DNA of 64,000 nucleotides from BJ22 sp021298375 (lineage in GTDB: Bacteria; Planctomycetota; Planctomycetia; Pirellulales; Pirellulaceae), in contig JBKDOL010000049.1 of NCBI GenBank assembly GCA_046343015.1, positions 5,914 to 69,913 on the forward strand. Direction: 5' to 3'. Under the pieces are notes generated by a model. That model made no database searches. It worked only from the letters and a program-made list of their open reading frames with translations, and was not told where the DNA came from. The stretch's first letter is position 1; every line of letters begins with the position of its first letter. The position numbers were made by a program, and so were the translations under genes. Below, one piece after another: positions 25,985-34,732 of this stretch.

Positions 25985-26500
25985 CTTCGGCGTTACCGTC
26001 GCGATGATTCGCTTGGCCTGCCTCGAGGGCGGGCTCTCCAGCTTGCCGTGCTCAAGCAGTTTGGCGAGCACTTCGTCCATGACCTTTTGCCCTTCCTCGA
26101 TGTGGGCGAGTTCACGTCCTTTGAACTCGACGTAGACCATCACCTTGTCTTTCTCCTCCAGAAAGGTGACTGCCTGGCGAACCTTGACTTCGATGTCATG
26201 TTGTCCGGTCTTGGGTCGCAGCCGGATTTCCTTGAGCTTGGTCGTATGCGCCTTGTTTTTGTGGGAGCGTTTGCTCTTTTCGTACTTGAACTTGCCGAAA
26301 TCCATGATTCGGCAAACGGGAGGCTTGGAGTCGGGCGAGACCTCGACCAAGTCCAGGCCGACTTCTCGGGCGCGGGCCAAGGCATCGCGCGTCGGCATGA
26401 TCCCGAGCTGATTGCCGGCATCGTCGATCACGCGGATCGGAGTGATCCGAATCTGTTCATTGACACGGTTTTGATCTTTCGAATTGTGTTCCGGAGGAAT
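25982..26500 (-). CDS. infC: Translation initiation factor IF-3 (ATT start)
   Basis: IF-3 binds the 30S subunit and proofreads start-codon pairing. The N-domain has RVNEQIRITPIRVIDDAGNQ then LGIMPTRDALARAREVGLDLVEV, and the C-domain VKVRQAVTFLEEKDKVMVYVEFKGRE. Between the in-frame upstream TGA and the GTG at 26431 there is no ATG, GTG, TTG or CTG, and starting at 26431 would delete the conserved RVNEQIR segment. An ATT at 26498-26500 lies eight bases after AAAGGA and gives a 172-aa protein of normal length. Rare ATT starts are established for infC in other bacteria, where they let IF-3 repress its own synthesis. thrS lies upstream on the same strand, as in many genomes. Confidence 0.9.
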   Translation of the reverse strand: MPPEHNSKDQNRVNEQIRITPIRVIDDAGNQLGIMPTRDALARAREVGLDLVEVSPDSKPPVCRIMDFGKFKYEKSKRSHKNKAHTTKLKEIRLRPKTGQHDIEVKVRQAVTFLEEKDKVMVYVEFKGRELAHIEEGQKVMDEVLAKLLEHGKLESPPSRQAKRIIATVTPK

Positions 26501-26516
26501 AACTTTGTTCCTTTCA
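26498..26516 (-). promoter_or_regulatory. infC: Shine-Dalgarno and ATT initiation codon of infC
   Basis: The minus strand reads GAAAGGAACAAAGTTATT: a clear AAAGGA Shine-Dalgarno, an eight-base spacer, and the ATT proposed as start codon. It is the only purine-rich site near the required N-terminus. Confidence 0.75.
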
Positions 26517-26706
26517 AATGCAGAAATGAAAACAGGATGACTGGCGGGTTCCTGTCATTTACAGGGCCCGACAGTTGGCCAATCCACGCAATCTCAATGA
26601 TTGAACGGTCAATCAGCCGCAGAGGGAACCAAGCGGTCGCTCTTTGGCTCGTTGAGCCGCAGTTAATCTGGTCCCTGACTCAAGCCTCGGGTTGCACGGC
26701 TGGCGA

Positions 26707-26764
26707 TCAAGCCCCGCCATCAATCCTTGGCCGTCAAACCTTGGGCTTCAAACCTTGGGCTTCA
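26707..26764 (-). repeat. 14-bp tandem repeat starting at the thrS stop codon
   Basis: On the minus strand, TGA occurs at 26764 (the thrS stop), 26750, 26736, 26722 and 26709, that is at spacing 14, 14, 14 and 13. Units one and two are identical (TGAAGCCCAAGGTT), unit three is TGACGGCCAAGGAT, and the following ones are degenerate. The 14-base period places TGA in all three frames. Confidence 0.9.
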
Positions 26765-28822
26765 ATACTCCATCGCCGCCTGACTGCTGTCCAGACCGGC
26801 CGATGTTTGAAAAGTCTTGCGGACTTTTTTCTCAGCCACTTCATTGGTCAGACGGGCAATGCAGTCGTCCAGCGATATCGCTCCCAGGTCACCCTCGGCT
26901 CGGTCCCGAACGGAAACTGTACCCTGTTCGGCGTCTCGAGGACCGACGACCAGCATGTAGGGGATCAGTTCCAATTGGGCGTCCCGTATTTTAGCACCAA
27001 GTTTTTCCGAGCGGAAATCACCCTCTACCCGCAATCCGGCTGCGCGGAGTTTGTCCAAAACCTCGCGGCCGTAGACTTCGGACTTGTCGCTCACGGTCAG
27101 GACGCGGGCCTGTTCGGGGGCCAGCCAGAGCGGGAACGCTCCGGCAAAATGTTCGATCAGGACTCCAATAAACCGCTCCATGGAGCCAAATGGGGCCCTG
27201 TGAATCATGATTGGCCGGTGCGGACGGTTGTCGGCACCGACGTATTCCAGGCCAAATCGCTCGGGCAGGTTGTAGTCAACCTGGACGGTTCCGAGCTGCC
27301 ATTTCCGTCCAATGCAATCGCGGACCACAAAGTCGATTTTCGGGCCATAGAAGGCAGCTTCGCCCTGTTCCTCGGAGAACGGCTTGCCCAGGCTCTGGGC
27401 TGCTTCCCGACAGGCTTGCTCGGCCAAGTCCCAGTTTTCGGGCTTGCCAATGTACTTGTCGCTGGCCGGATCGCGAAGCCCGACGCGGACATGGAAATCA
27501 TCAATTCCCATGGCCGAGAGCACGATCTTAACCAGTTCCAGGCAGCCATTCAGTTCCGCACCCAATTGCTCCTGGGTCACAAACAGGTGGGCATCATCCT
27601 GCGTGAACCCGCGGACGCGCGTCAGGCCGCCAATCTCACCGGACTGTTCCCAGCGATATACCGTGCCGAACTCGGCCAGCCGAATCGGCAGGTCGCGATA
27701 GCTCCGCTGCTGGGAGGCATAAATCTTGACATGGTGCGGGCAGTTCATCGGCTTCAGCAGGTAGCCATCAATTTCTCCTGCCTTCATCCGGTTGGAGAGT
27801 TCGCCGCAGGTGCAGCCCTCATCCGCCAAGGCCTGCAGTTGTTCGCGCTGGACCAGAGGCGGGTACTGGCTTTCCTGGTAATAGGGAAAGTGCCCGCTGG
27901 TTTTGTACAACTCCAGCTTGCCGATGTGCGGCGTAAACACTTGTTGATAGCCCTGGCGGCGCAGGTGCGAGGAGATGAAGTCCTGCAGTTGCTGGCGGAT
28001 GAACGCCCCCTTGGGAGTCCAGAGGATCAAGCCTTGGCCGACCATCTCGTCGATGTGGAATAACCCGAGTCGTTTTCCCAGCACGCGGTGGTCGCGCTTT
28101 TTGGCCTCCTCAATCCGCTGTAGATGCTCGTCCAAATCCTGCTGATTGAAAAAGGCGGTCGCGTAGAGCCGTTGCAACTGCTGGCGGGTCTCATCCCCTT
28201 TCCAGTAAGCGCCCGCCAGTGACAGCAGCTTGAATGCACCGATCATCCCGGCCGTCGGCACATGGGGGCCGCGACAAAGGTCGACGAACTCTCCCTGCTG
28301 GTAAAACGAAACGCTGGGGTGCTCGGACAAACCCGTTTCAATATGTTCGACTTTGAGGTCCTGGTGCATGTCGCGGCAGATGGCCACAGCCTCGGTCCGA
28401 CTTCGCTCTACCCGTTCGAACGGCTCGTCGAGCTTGACGATCCGCCGCATCTCTTCCTCGATTGCCGGAAAGTCCTCCTCGGTCAGAGGCTCGGGCATCT
28501 CAAAGTCGTAATAGAATCCGCCTTCGATGGTCGGACCAAATGCCAGCTGAACGCCTTTCTTCAAACGCATTACGGCTCGCGCCATCACGTGGGCACAACT
28601 GTGGCGCATGGTCGCCAAGGCCTGTGGGTCATTGCGGGTGATAATCTTCAGCGGCAACTTGTCACCCTCCAGCGGTTGGTCCAACCGGACGGGCTGACCA
28701 GCCACCTCGCCCCACAGGGCGTCTTTGGCCAGCCGCGAGCCAATGCTCTTGGCGACATCGGCTACGGTCACAGGTCCGGGGAAACTCTTGAGGGAACCGT
28801 CGGGGAGTTGAATGCTGGTCAT
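26762..28822 (-). CDS. thrS: Threonyl-tRNA synthetase
   Basis: Class II aminoacyl-tRNA synthetase charging tRNA-Thr, 686 aa. In order: TGS domain (MTSIQLPDGSLKSFPGPVT), editing/SAD domain (HSCAHVMARAVMRLKKG near residue 72), class II core with the zinc-site segment MNCPHHVKIY and motif 2 (RWEQSGEIGGLTRVRGFTQD), and the C-terminal anticodon-binding domain. The ATG at 28822 begins exactly at the TGS domain; an open 21-codon extension was rejected. infC follows after 261 bases. The stop codon is the first base of a tandem repeat. Confidence 0.96.
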   Translation of the reverse strand: MTSIQLPDGSLKSFPGPVTVADVAKSIGSRLAKDALWGEVAGQPVRLDQPLEGDKLPLKIITRNDPQALATMRHSCAHVMARAVMRLKKGVQLAFGPTIEGGFYYDFEMPEPLTEEDFPAIEEEMRRIVKLDEPFERVERSRTEAVAICRDMHQDLKVEHIETGLSEHPSVSFYQQGEFVDLCRGPHVPTAGMIGAFKLLSLAGAYWKGDETRQQLQRLYATAFFNQQDLDEHLQRIEEAKKRDHRVLGKRLGLFHIDEMVGQGLILWTPKGAFIRQQLQDFISSHLRRQGYQQVFTPHIGKLELYKTSGHFPYYQESQYPPLVQREQLQALADEGCTCGELSNRMKAGEIDGYLLKPMNCPHHVKIYASQQRSYRDLPIRLAEFGTVYRWEQSGEIGGLTRVRGFTQDDAHLFVTQEQLGAELNGCLELVKIVLSAMGIDDFHVRVGLRDPASDKYIGKPENWDLAEQACREAAQSLGKPFSEEQGEAAFYGPKIDFVVRDCIGRKWQLGTVQVDYNLPERFGLEYVGADNRPHRPIMIHRAPFGSMERFIGVLIEHFAGAFPLWLAPEQARVLTVSDKSEVYGREVLDKLRAAGLRVEGDFRSEKLGAKIRDAQLELIPYMLVVGPRDAEQGTVSVRDRAEGDLGAISLDDCIARLTNEVAEKKVRKTFQTSAGLDSSQAAMEY

Positions 28823-29104
28823 GTCGATCTGAAGAGAGGGCAGGGCACACGGGTTCAGTGCGAATTCCCGCAGCGAGTTCGCCAAGCGGGCCCTTGAGTA
28901 TACGAAAAAAGCGGGGTTTGCGCAAACGCCGGTTTGGGCTCGATCGCCGACTTGTCCCCCAAAATCGCTCGAGGGTCGCCGTGCAGGCCCGCGTCCCTCT
29001 GGGCCACGCCGGCTATTCTGCGAAGCCCGGGCGTGAAAAAACCTGACCCACAGCGGAGCAAGGTCAAGGAAGAGAGTGAAAAATTCAGCGCCGCAGGCGA
29101 TTGA

Positions 29105-30052
29105 CTATTGATCGGTAACGTTCGTCTCGCCGCCGTCTCGGGTCCCCCAAGCCCCCAAAATGTCCAGCCCAATCGACTCGCGGACGAACTCGACATGTCC
29201 GTCCACAAAAGCAAACATCGCCCCCGCCGGGTGGTAACTGCTGAAGCACAATTCCTTGGACTCAATATCGTTCAGCGCCTTGTTGCGAAACAGGTTGATG
29301 CGAATCGCAGCTGACCCCAGACATTCCGACGCATTGATTCCATTGAGTTCGTCCGTGGAGCCGATGTACCAGTGGTCGACCGCCTGTTCGTTGCCCACCG
29401 GATCGGTTCCGATCATTTGATAGTCAAAAATCGCTTCGCCCAGCATGATCGTCTGCGAACTCCCATCGCGGACATCTGCCATCCGTACAGCGCTGTTGTT
29501 AAAAAGCATGCCGTCGACCCGGGGTGATCCCACTACGGGAGCGGGGCCCGATTCGCGGGTCAAAATCCCGGTGGCGCAGGCGAGGTAGTTGCACGGTTGG
29601 CGGTCGGGGATTCCCTCGAAGTCGGTGATGCTGACCGCCGGTTGCGAGGGACATTGAAAGACAGGAAGCGGGACCGCGCAGGCCAAGGCATTTGGCCCCG
29701 AGTTCCAAGGCTGTCCAAATTGCAGCGTGCTGTAGAGATTCCCCTGTTCCAGGTAAGGCAGCAATCTCGCCTGCCAAAGCGTGCGACTGGGCCACTCAAA
29801 GCCCGAGACAAATTTCTGATTGGCTTCGTGATAATTCAACAAGGCAACAATCTGCTGCCGAATCTGATTCGAACACTGGGTTCGCCGGGCGGATTCCCGA
29901 ATCGCTTGAATGGCCGGAAAGAGCAAGCCGAGGAGAATCCCAATCACGGCAATCACGACCAGCAACTCCACCAGCGTAAAACCGCGGCGCGTCTGAGCGA
30001 GACCATTGCGGCGGGGGGAAACCGCTGCCTGGAAAATAGAAGCAGGCAACAT
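29105..30052 (-). CDS. DUF1559 prepilin-like protein
   Basis: A 315-aa member of the DUF1559 family, abundant in planctomycetes. A type IV-like prepilin leader (QTRRG then FTLVELLVVIAVIG) has the cleavage site after Gly24 and Glu at +5, followed by the family stretch AIQAIRESARRTQCSNQIRQ. The C-terminus carries the H-X9-DG motif (HPAGAMFAFVDGHVEF). Function is unknown; the leader implies assembly into or retention by a pseudopilus-like system. GAGGG lies upstream of the ATG. It stands alone between thrS and a sugar isomerase gene. Confidence 0.9.
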   Translation of the reverse strand: MLPASIFQAAVSPRRNGLAQTRRGFTLVELLVVIAVIGILLGLLFPAIQAIRESARRTQCSNQIRQQIVALLNYHEANQKFVSGFEWPSRTLWQARLLPYLEQGNLYSTLQFGQPWNSGPNALACAVPLPVFQCPSQPAVSITDFEGIPDRQPCNYLACATGILTRESGPAPVVGSPRVDGMLFNNSAVRMADVRDGSSQTIMLGEAIFDYQMIGTDPVGNEQAVDHWYIGSTDELNGINASECLGSAAIRINLFRNKALNDIESKELCFSSYHPAGAMFAFVDGHVEFVRESIGLDILGAWGTRDGGETNVTDQ

Positions 30053-30128
30053 GGTTCACCCTCAGTGGCTGGGAAATGTGAGGCAATCGCATCGGCTTCC
30101 CTCATTCTCTGGCCCCGTCTCCCCAGAT

Positions 30129-30953
30129 TCAACCTGATTTCTGCTCCATTTGCCGAAGATAATTGAGACTTTGTCGGGCGATTACTTCGGGGCCGGGAGC
30201 ATAATCAAAGACCTCGACACTCAACCAGCCCTGATAGCAATCGGCCAAATCATCCCAGAACGCGCGATAGTCGACTGTGCCCATTCCTGGCCCGAGGCGA
30301 TTCGGGTCGTTGGCATGAAAGTGCACGAGCCAGGGAGCATACCGGCGAATCAACTCACCGTATCCCAGTTGCTCGGTGCTCATTGCCTTGACGTCCAAGT
30401 GCAGGCGAATCTGGGAAGAGCCAACCGCTTCGATCAGCCGCACGGCGGATTCGGCCGTCTGCAGGAAATTGGTTTCTTCGGGGCCCAGAGGTTCCAGTCC
30501 CAAGACCACTCCGCGCTCGGCCAGCACCGGCGCTAGTTGGGAGAACAACTCAGCTGCCCGGGCTTCGCCATCGGCATGCCTTGTCCCCGACTCGAGACTT
30601 CTCTGCTGCGGTGAGCCAAAGACCAGAATCCTGCCGCCGAGGTCCGCGCACAGGTCGGCCAAACCCTCAAGGTATTCCAGGGTTCGCTGCCGAGTCTTCC
30701 GGTCTGCAGTCGTTAGATGCAGCCCTTTGGTTCGAGCCAACAGCCAGTGCAGGCCAACCACCTCCAAACCGGAAGAGGTGATGGTCCTGCTAATCTCGGC
30801 TCGTGCCGCGGGCGAAAGCTCCAGTGGCTGCTCAGCCAGCGTAAAAGGTGCCAGCTCCAGACCTTCGTAGCCCCATTCCCGGCAGCGGGCACTGGTTTCC
30901 GCGAGCGTCCAGCCTTCAAACAGTTCATTGCAGATGGCTAAGCGGTGGCTCAT
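30129..30953 (-). CDS. Sugar phosphate isomerase/epimerase family protein
   Basis: A 274-aa TIM-barrel protein of the AP endonuclease 2/xylose isomerase-like superfamily. The start MSHRLAICNELFEGWTLAET, the segment WGYEGLELAPFTL, the glutamate in VLGLEPLGPEETNF, the metal-ligand region LHLDVKAM, and VHFHANDPNRLGPGMGTVDY fit enzymes that isomerise or epimerise sugars or inositol derivatives with a divalent metal. The substrate cannot be told from sequence. No operon partners are apparent. Confidence 0.82.
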   Translation of the reverse strand: MSHRLAICNELFEGWTLAETSARCREWGYEGLELAPFTLAEQPLELSPAARAEISRTITSSGLEVVGLHWLLARTKGLHLTTADRKTRQRTLEYLEGLADLCADLGGRILVFGSPQQRSLESGTRHADGEARAAELFSQLAPVLAERGVVLGLEPLGPEETNFLQTAESAVRLIEAVGSSQIRLHLDVKAMSTEQLGYGELIRRYAPWLVHFHANDPNRLGPGMGTVDYRAFWDDLADCYQGWLSVEVFDYAPGPEVIARQSLNYLRQMEQKSG

Positions 30954-31040
30954 GGTAGATTCCGGAGAACAATTCGTTCAGGCGTAAGGCAAGTTTCCCC
31001 AACCCGCCCTCCCCTGCCCTTTTTCGTGTTCGAGTCGGTT

Positions 31041-31072
31041 GATTATCATCGTAGCGGATTATCATCGTAGCG
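31041..31072. repeat. 16-bp direct repeat upstream of mtaB
   Basis: GATTATCATCGTAGCG occurs twice in perfect tandem, about 60 bases before the proposed mtaB start. It may overlap the promoter or leader of that gene. Confidence 0.85.
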
Positions 31073-31130
31073 AGCCCCGTTCGCAAACCTGACGCACTCT
31101 TTGGAACGTTTTCTTGACCGTTGGTCCCTC

Positions 31131-32399
31131 GTGACTGCCAAACTCAAAACCTACACTCTCGGTTGCAAGGTCAACCAGTACGAAACCGAATTTGTCCGGC
31201 AGGGATTGCTGCGCGCCGGATACCAGGATGTGGCGGAAGATGAGACTGCCGATGTCTGCATTGTGAACACCTGTACCGTCACGGCTGAAGGAGACTCCAA
31301 AAGCCGGCAGGTGATTCGGCGGCTTCACAAGGACAATCCCGACGCCCGGATTGTCGTGATGGGCTGCTACGCGACTCGGGCTCCAGACGAGGTCCGCCGC
31401 CTGCCTGGCGTGGTCGAGGTCGTGACTGACAAGCGGGAACTCCCCGATTTGCTGGGGAGGCATGGAGTTGTTGACTTGCCAACCGGGATCGCTGGACTGA
31501 CCGGGCACCGCCGAGCCTTCGTCAAAGTGCAGGACGGCTGTTTGCTGAATTGCAGCTACTGCATCATTCCCAAGGTCCGACAGCAAATGTACAGCCGCCA
31601 GCTCGAGGACGTGCTCCGAGAGATCGAGGGTCTGGAACAGAATGGCTATCAGGAGGTGGTCCTGACCGGGATTCACCTCGGGCACTATGGGGTGGATTTC
31701 AATCGCGGTTTGCCGCGCCAGGAGTGGACGCGATTGGCGACGCTGGTTCGGCAGATTTGCCGCCGCACAACCCGCCTCCGCGTGCGACTCTCCAGCATCG
31801 AGGCGACGGAAGTGACCCGCGAGCTAATCGACATCATGGTCGAGTATGCCGAACGAGTCTGCCCCCACCTGCATGTCTGCCTGCAGAGCGGCAGCGACCG
31901 GATTTTGAGGCTGATGCGGCGGCGTTGGTCCGCCAAACGAATTATCGACCGTTGCCAGCTGGTGGCGGAGCGATTGGCTCGTCCCGCATTCACGACGGAT
32001 GTGATTGTCGGTTTTCCGGGGGAGACCGCCGAAGACTTCGCCGCGACTGAAAGCGTTTGTCGCCAAATCGGTTTTGCCAAACTCCACGTGTTCCCCTTCA
32101 GCCCCCGCCGGGGTACCGCTGCCGCAGAAATGTCGGAGCAGGTCGACGGCAACATCAAAGCGGCACGGGTTGACAAGCTGATGGAACTCGACCGCGAATT
32201 GCGCGGCGTCTATCTCGATCAACTGTTGGGCTCGGAAATCACCGTCATGGCTGAGCAACCGGTGGCTGGTCGCTGGGTGGGAACCAGCTGCCGCGCCGTG
32301 ACTGCCGCCGTCGCGACCAGTCGCCCGATCGTCCGCGGCGAACTCATCAAAGCCCGCGTTCTGGGCCGAGACGGTGAGCAGCTCAGCTGCCAAGGCTGA
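31131..32399 (+). CDS. mtaB: tRNA (N6-threonylcarbamoyladenosine) methylthiotransferase MtaB-like
   Basis: Radical-SAM enzyme adding a methylthio group to t6A37 of tRNA, 422 aa. The N-terminal UPF0004 domain has the three cluster-binding Cys (C12 in TLGCKVNQYE, C48 in NTCTVT, C79 in MGCYA); GCKVNQYE and the NTCTVTAEGDSKSRQ form are typical of MtaB rather than MiaB or RimO. The radical-SAM CxxxCxxC is CLLNCSYC (137-144). A TRAM-like segment ends the protein. The GTG at 31131 matches the family start; a TTG at 31101 would add ten residues. Neither has a strong Shine-Dalgarno. Confidence 0.88.
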   Translation: MTAKLKTYTLGCKVNQYETEFVRQGLLRAGYQDVAEDETADVCIVNTCTVTAEGDSKSRQVIRRLHKDNPDARIVVMGCYATRAPDEVRRLPGVVEVVTDKRELPDLLGRHGVVDLPTGIAGLTGHRRAFVKVQDGCLLNCSYCIIPKVRQQMYSRQLEDVLREIEGLEQNGYQEVVLTGIHLGHYGVDFNRGLPRQEWTRLATLVRQICRRTTRLRVRLSSIEATEVTRELIDIMVEYAERVCPHLHVCLQSGSDRILRLMRRRWSAKRIIDRCQLVAERLARPAFTTDVIVGFPGETAEDFAATESVCRQIGFAKLHVFPFSPRRGTAAAEMSEQVDGNIKAARVDKLMELDRELRGVYLDQLLGSEITVMAEQPVAGRWVGTSCRAVTAAVATSRPIVRGELIKARVLGRDGEQLSCQG

Positions 32400-32513
32400 T
32401 GCTGCTCAAATAGCCGGCCATGGTTTGCCGCCGCAGCGCAGGAGTTTGCCGCCGCGCCATTGGGTTGGAGCGGCCTCGGCCGAGTCGAGCCGAAGTGTCT
32501 TGGCCCAGTCCAA

Positions 32514-32546
32514 CTACTGCCAGTCCGATTACTGCCAGTCCGATTA
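32514..32546 (-). repeat. 15-bp tandem repeat starting at the S9 peptidase stop codon
   Basis: On the minus strand TAATCGGACTGGCAG occurs twice, the first TAA being the gene's stop, followed by a third diverged unit (TAGTTGGACTGGGCC). Because the period is divisible by three, the gene ends in three in-frame stop codons, TAA, TAA and TAG, 15 bases apart. Confidence 0.9.
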
Positions 32547-34679
32547 CTTCGCACCGGGCGGGCAGTAGTTCCTCAGCCATGCGAAAATCTCGTCGTGCCA
32601 GAACTTGCTGTTGGCCGGCTTATTAACCCAGTGGCCTTCATCGGGGAAGTTGATCAGCTTGCTCGGAACGCCCAAGCGTTGCAACGTGGTAAACAACTGC
32701 AGGCCTTCGCTGACCGGCACCCGGAAATCGAGGTCATTGTGAATGATCAGCATTGGCGTCTTGAAGTTCTGGGCAAACCGGTGGGGTGAGTACTTCTCGT
32801 AGGAGTCGCGATTGACCCAGGGCGGGCCGCCGTGTTCCCATTCGTCAAACCAGACTTCTTCGGTCGTGGCGTACATGCTGTCGAAGTTGTAGACGCCGCA
32901 ATGCGTGACCAGTGTCTTGAACTTGTCGGTTTGACCTTGGAACCAGTTCATCATGTAACCGCCAAAGGATGCGCCGGCAGCGAACATTCGATCGCGGTCA
33001 ACGAACGGCTTGGTTTCCAGCCACTCCAGACCTTTCATCAGGTCTTCGTAGCATTTTCCACCCCAGTCACCGCTGATCTCGTCGGTGTACTTCTGGCCGA
33101 AGCCAGTCGAGCCTCGCGGGTTGGGGAGTGCGACGACGTAGCCCTGAGCGGCCCAAACCTGGGGATTCCAGCGGTTGCTCCAGGAGTTCATCCATGCTCC
33201 CTGGGGTCCGCCATGAACCAGAAACGCCAAAGGCCATTTTTTCGCCGGGTCGAATCCCGGCGGATAGACCAACCACATTTGCATCGGCGTGCCGCCCGCT
33301 CCGGGCACCGTCACGCTTTCAATTTTGCCCCAGGCGATATCCGACTGGAGTTGCTTGTTGAATGAGCCCACCGGTACCAATCGCCCCGTCTCGCTGGTCT
33401 GCTCGCCGACGAACACGCCGGGCGGTGAGTCCAGTCGCGAAGCCAGCACGGCGAATCGACCGGTCGACGGCGAGATGCTCAAGCCACCGATGCTCACACT
33501 GTCGACTGGCGCTTGGGGATTCGTCAGCCGGACCGGAGACTTGCCGTCGGCCGCCACGGTAAAGATCTTCGAAACGCCTCCATCCTCGGCAGAGAACACT
33601 ACCAGTTGATCAGCCCCGGTTTTGGTCCAGTGAATCCCTTCCACAGAACGATCGAGGTCCGCAGTCAAGGCCCGCGGCTCACTCGTCAGCTTGCCGCTTG
33701 GTTCACAAGGGGCGATCCAGGCGACCCAGCGGTCGGCTTCCGAGCCGGGAACGGCCTGAGCCCGCCAAGCCAGCCATTTGCCATCGGGCGAAAAAGCTGG
33801 CGCGCCGTCGGCGGCCCCGTTTTTGGTCAGCGCATCCCAAGTTGGCGTCCCGCCCGTGACCGGCACGCGGCAGAGGTCGTGGTTGGTATTCCAAGCCTCG
33901 TTCTCGCCCGGCACCGCAGTGAAAATCAAGTGCGAGCTGTCGGGACTGAAGCAGAAATCATCACCGACAGAAAAGGTCATCGAGGTGGGATAGGCATCGC
34001 GATCGCCGGGAGTCACGTCTTTGGGCTCGCCCGCAGTCCCCTCCGCGGGATCAAACGAAATCACAAACAGGTGCTGCCGCTTGTTCTCGACGTAACTGTC
34101 CCAGTGGCGGAAAAACAGCCGATCAAAGACTTTGGCTTTGACTGGGTTCTTCTCGTTTGCTTCGGCGCGATCCTTGTTCAGTTTGTCGCTTTCGGCAAAC
34201 GGCTTGTGGGAGTATTCCGGCCAGATGGCTGAGACGAAGGCGATGCTCTTTCCGTTCGGGGCCCAGACTCCGGTCGCCGCTTCGGTGGAAATCGAAGTCA
34301 GCTGACGGGCTTCGCCGCCGCTCAGGTCGATCACCCACAACTGCATGCTGCCGGAGCGGGTCGACTGAAACAGAATCCGCTTGCCGTCCGGGCTCCAGCG
34401 GGGATTGAGATCCTTCTTGGGGGTCGTTGTCAGCTGCCGCGCGGTCTCGGGACGGGCCACATCGGCCAGCCAGAGATTCGAACTGGTCGAGTTTCCCTCC
34501 AGATTGACCGTCGTCACCACGAAGACAACCTGCTTTCCATCGGGGCTGATTTGGGGATCGGCAATCCGTCGGATTTGGAACAGGTCATCGACTTTCATTG
34601 CCCGAGGGGATTGGGCTGGGCTGGCGGCAGTCATCAGAGCAACACTCACAAGCAACAAGACAGAGAGCAACGTTTTCAT
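32544..34679 (-). CDS. S9-family serine peptidase (prolyl oligopeptidase type), exported
   Basis: A 711-aa peptidase with a signal peptide (MKTLLSVLLLVSVALMTAAS). The N-terminal half is a beta-propeller with PD40/WD40-like units (ISPDGKQVVF, RWSPDGKRILF, FSPDGKWLAW). The C-terminal alpha/beta hydrolase domain has the catalytic Ser in AGASFGGYM (about 571), Asp in HNDLDFRVP (about 651) and His in DEGHWV (about 683). These place it with acylaminoacyl- and dipeptidyl-peptidases that trim short peptides. The ATG at 34679 starts the signal peptide. It is followed by stop-linked repeats and lies 54 bases after an M16 peptidase gene, so the two may be cotranscribed. Confidence 0.93.
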   Translation of the reverse strand: MKTLLSVLLLVSVALMTAASPAQSPRAMKVDDLFQIRRIADPQISPDGKQVVFVVTTVNLEGNSTSSNLWLADVARPETARQLTTTPKKDLNPRWSPDGKRILFQSTRSGSMQLWVIDLSGGEARQLTSISTEAATGVWAPNGKSIAFVSAIWPEYSHKPFAESDKLNKDRAEANEKNPVKAKVFDRLFFRHWDSYVENKRQHLFVISFDPAEGTAGEPKDVTPGDRDAYPTSMTFSVGDDFCFSPDSSHLIFTAVPGENEAWNTNHDLCRVPVTGGTPTWDALTKNGAADGAPAFSPDGKWLAWRAQAVPGSEADRWVAWIAPCEPSGKLTSEPRALTADLDRSVEGIHWTKTGADQLVVFSAEDGGVSKIFTVAADGKSPVRLTNPQAPVDSVSIGGLSISPSTGRFAVLASRLDSPPGVFVGEQTSETGRLVPVGSFNKQLQSDIAWGKIESVTVPGAGGTPMQMWLVYPPGFDPAKKWPLAFLVHGGPQGAWMNSWSNRWNPQVWAAQGYVVALPNPRGSTGFGQKYTDEISGDWGGKCYEDLMKGLEWLETKPFVDRDRMFAAGASFGGYMMNWFQGQTDKFKTLVTHCGVYNFDSMYATTEEVWFDEWEHGGPPWVNRDSYEKYSPHRFAQNFKTPMLIIHNDLDFRVPVSEGLQLFTTLQRLGVPSKLINFPDEGHWVNKPANSKFWHDEIFAWLRNYCPPGAK

Positions 34680-34732
34680 TGGGATTACCCCGATCACAAG
34701 TCCTGAACTCGAAGCCAAGAGAACGAGCGAGC

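Noticed and set aside
26048..28063. 671-codon plus-strand open frame across infC and thrS
   Set aside because: Antisense to two essential genes with clear motifs; no domains in its translation.
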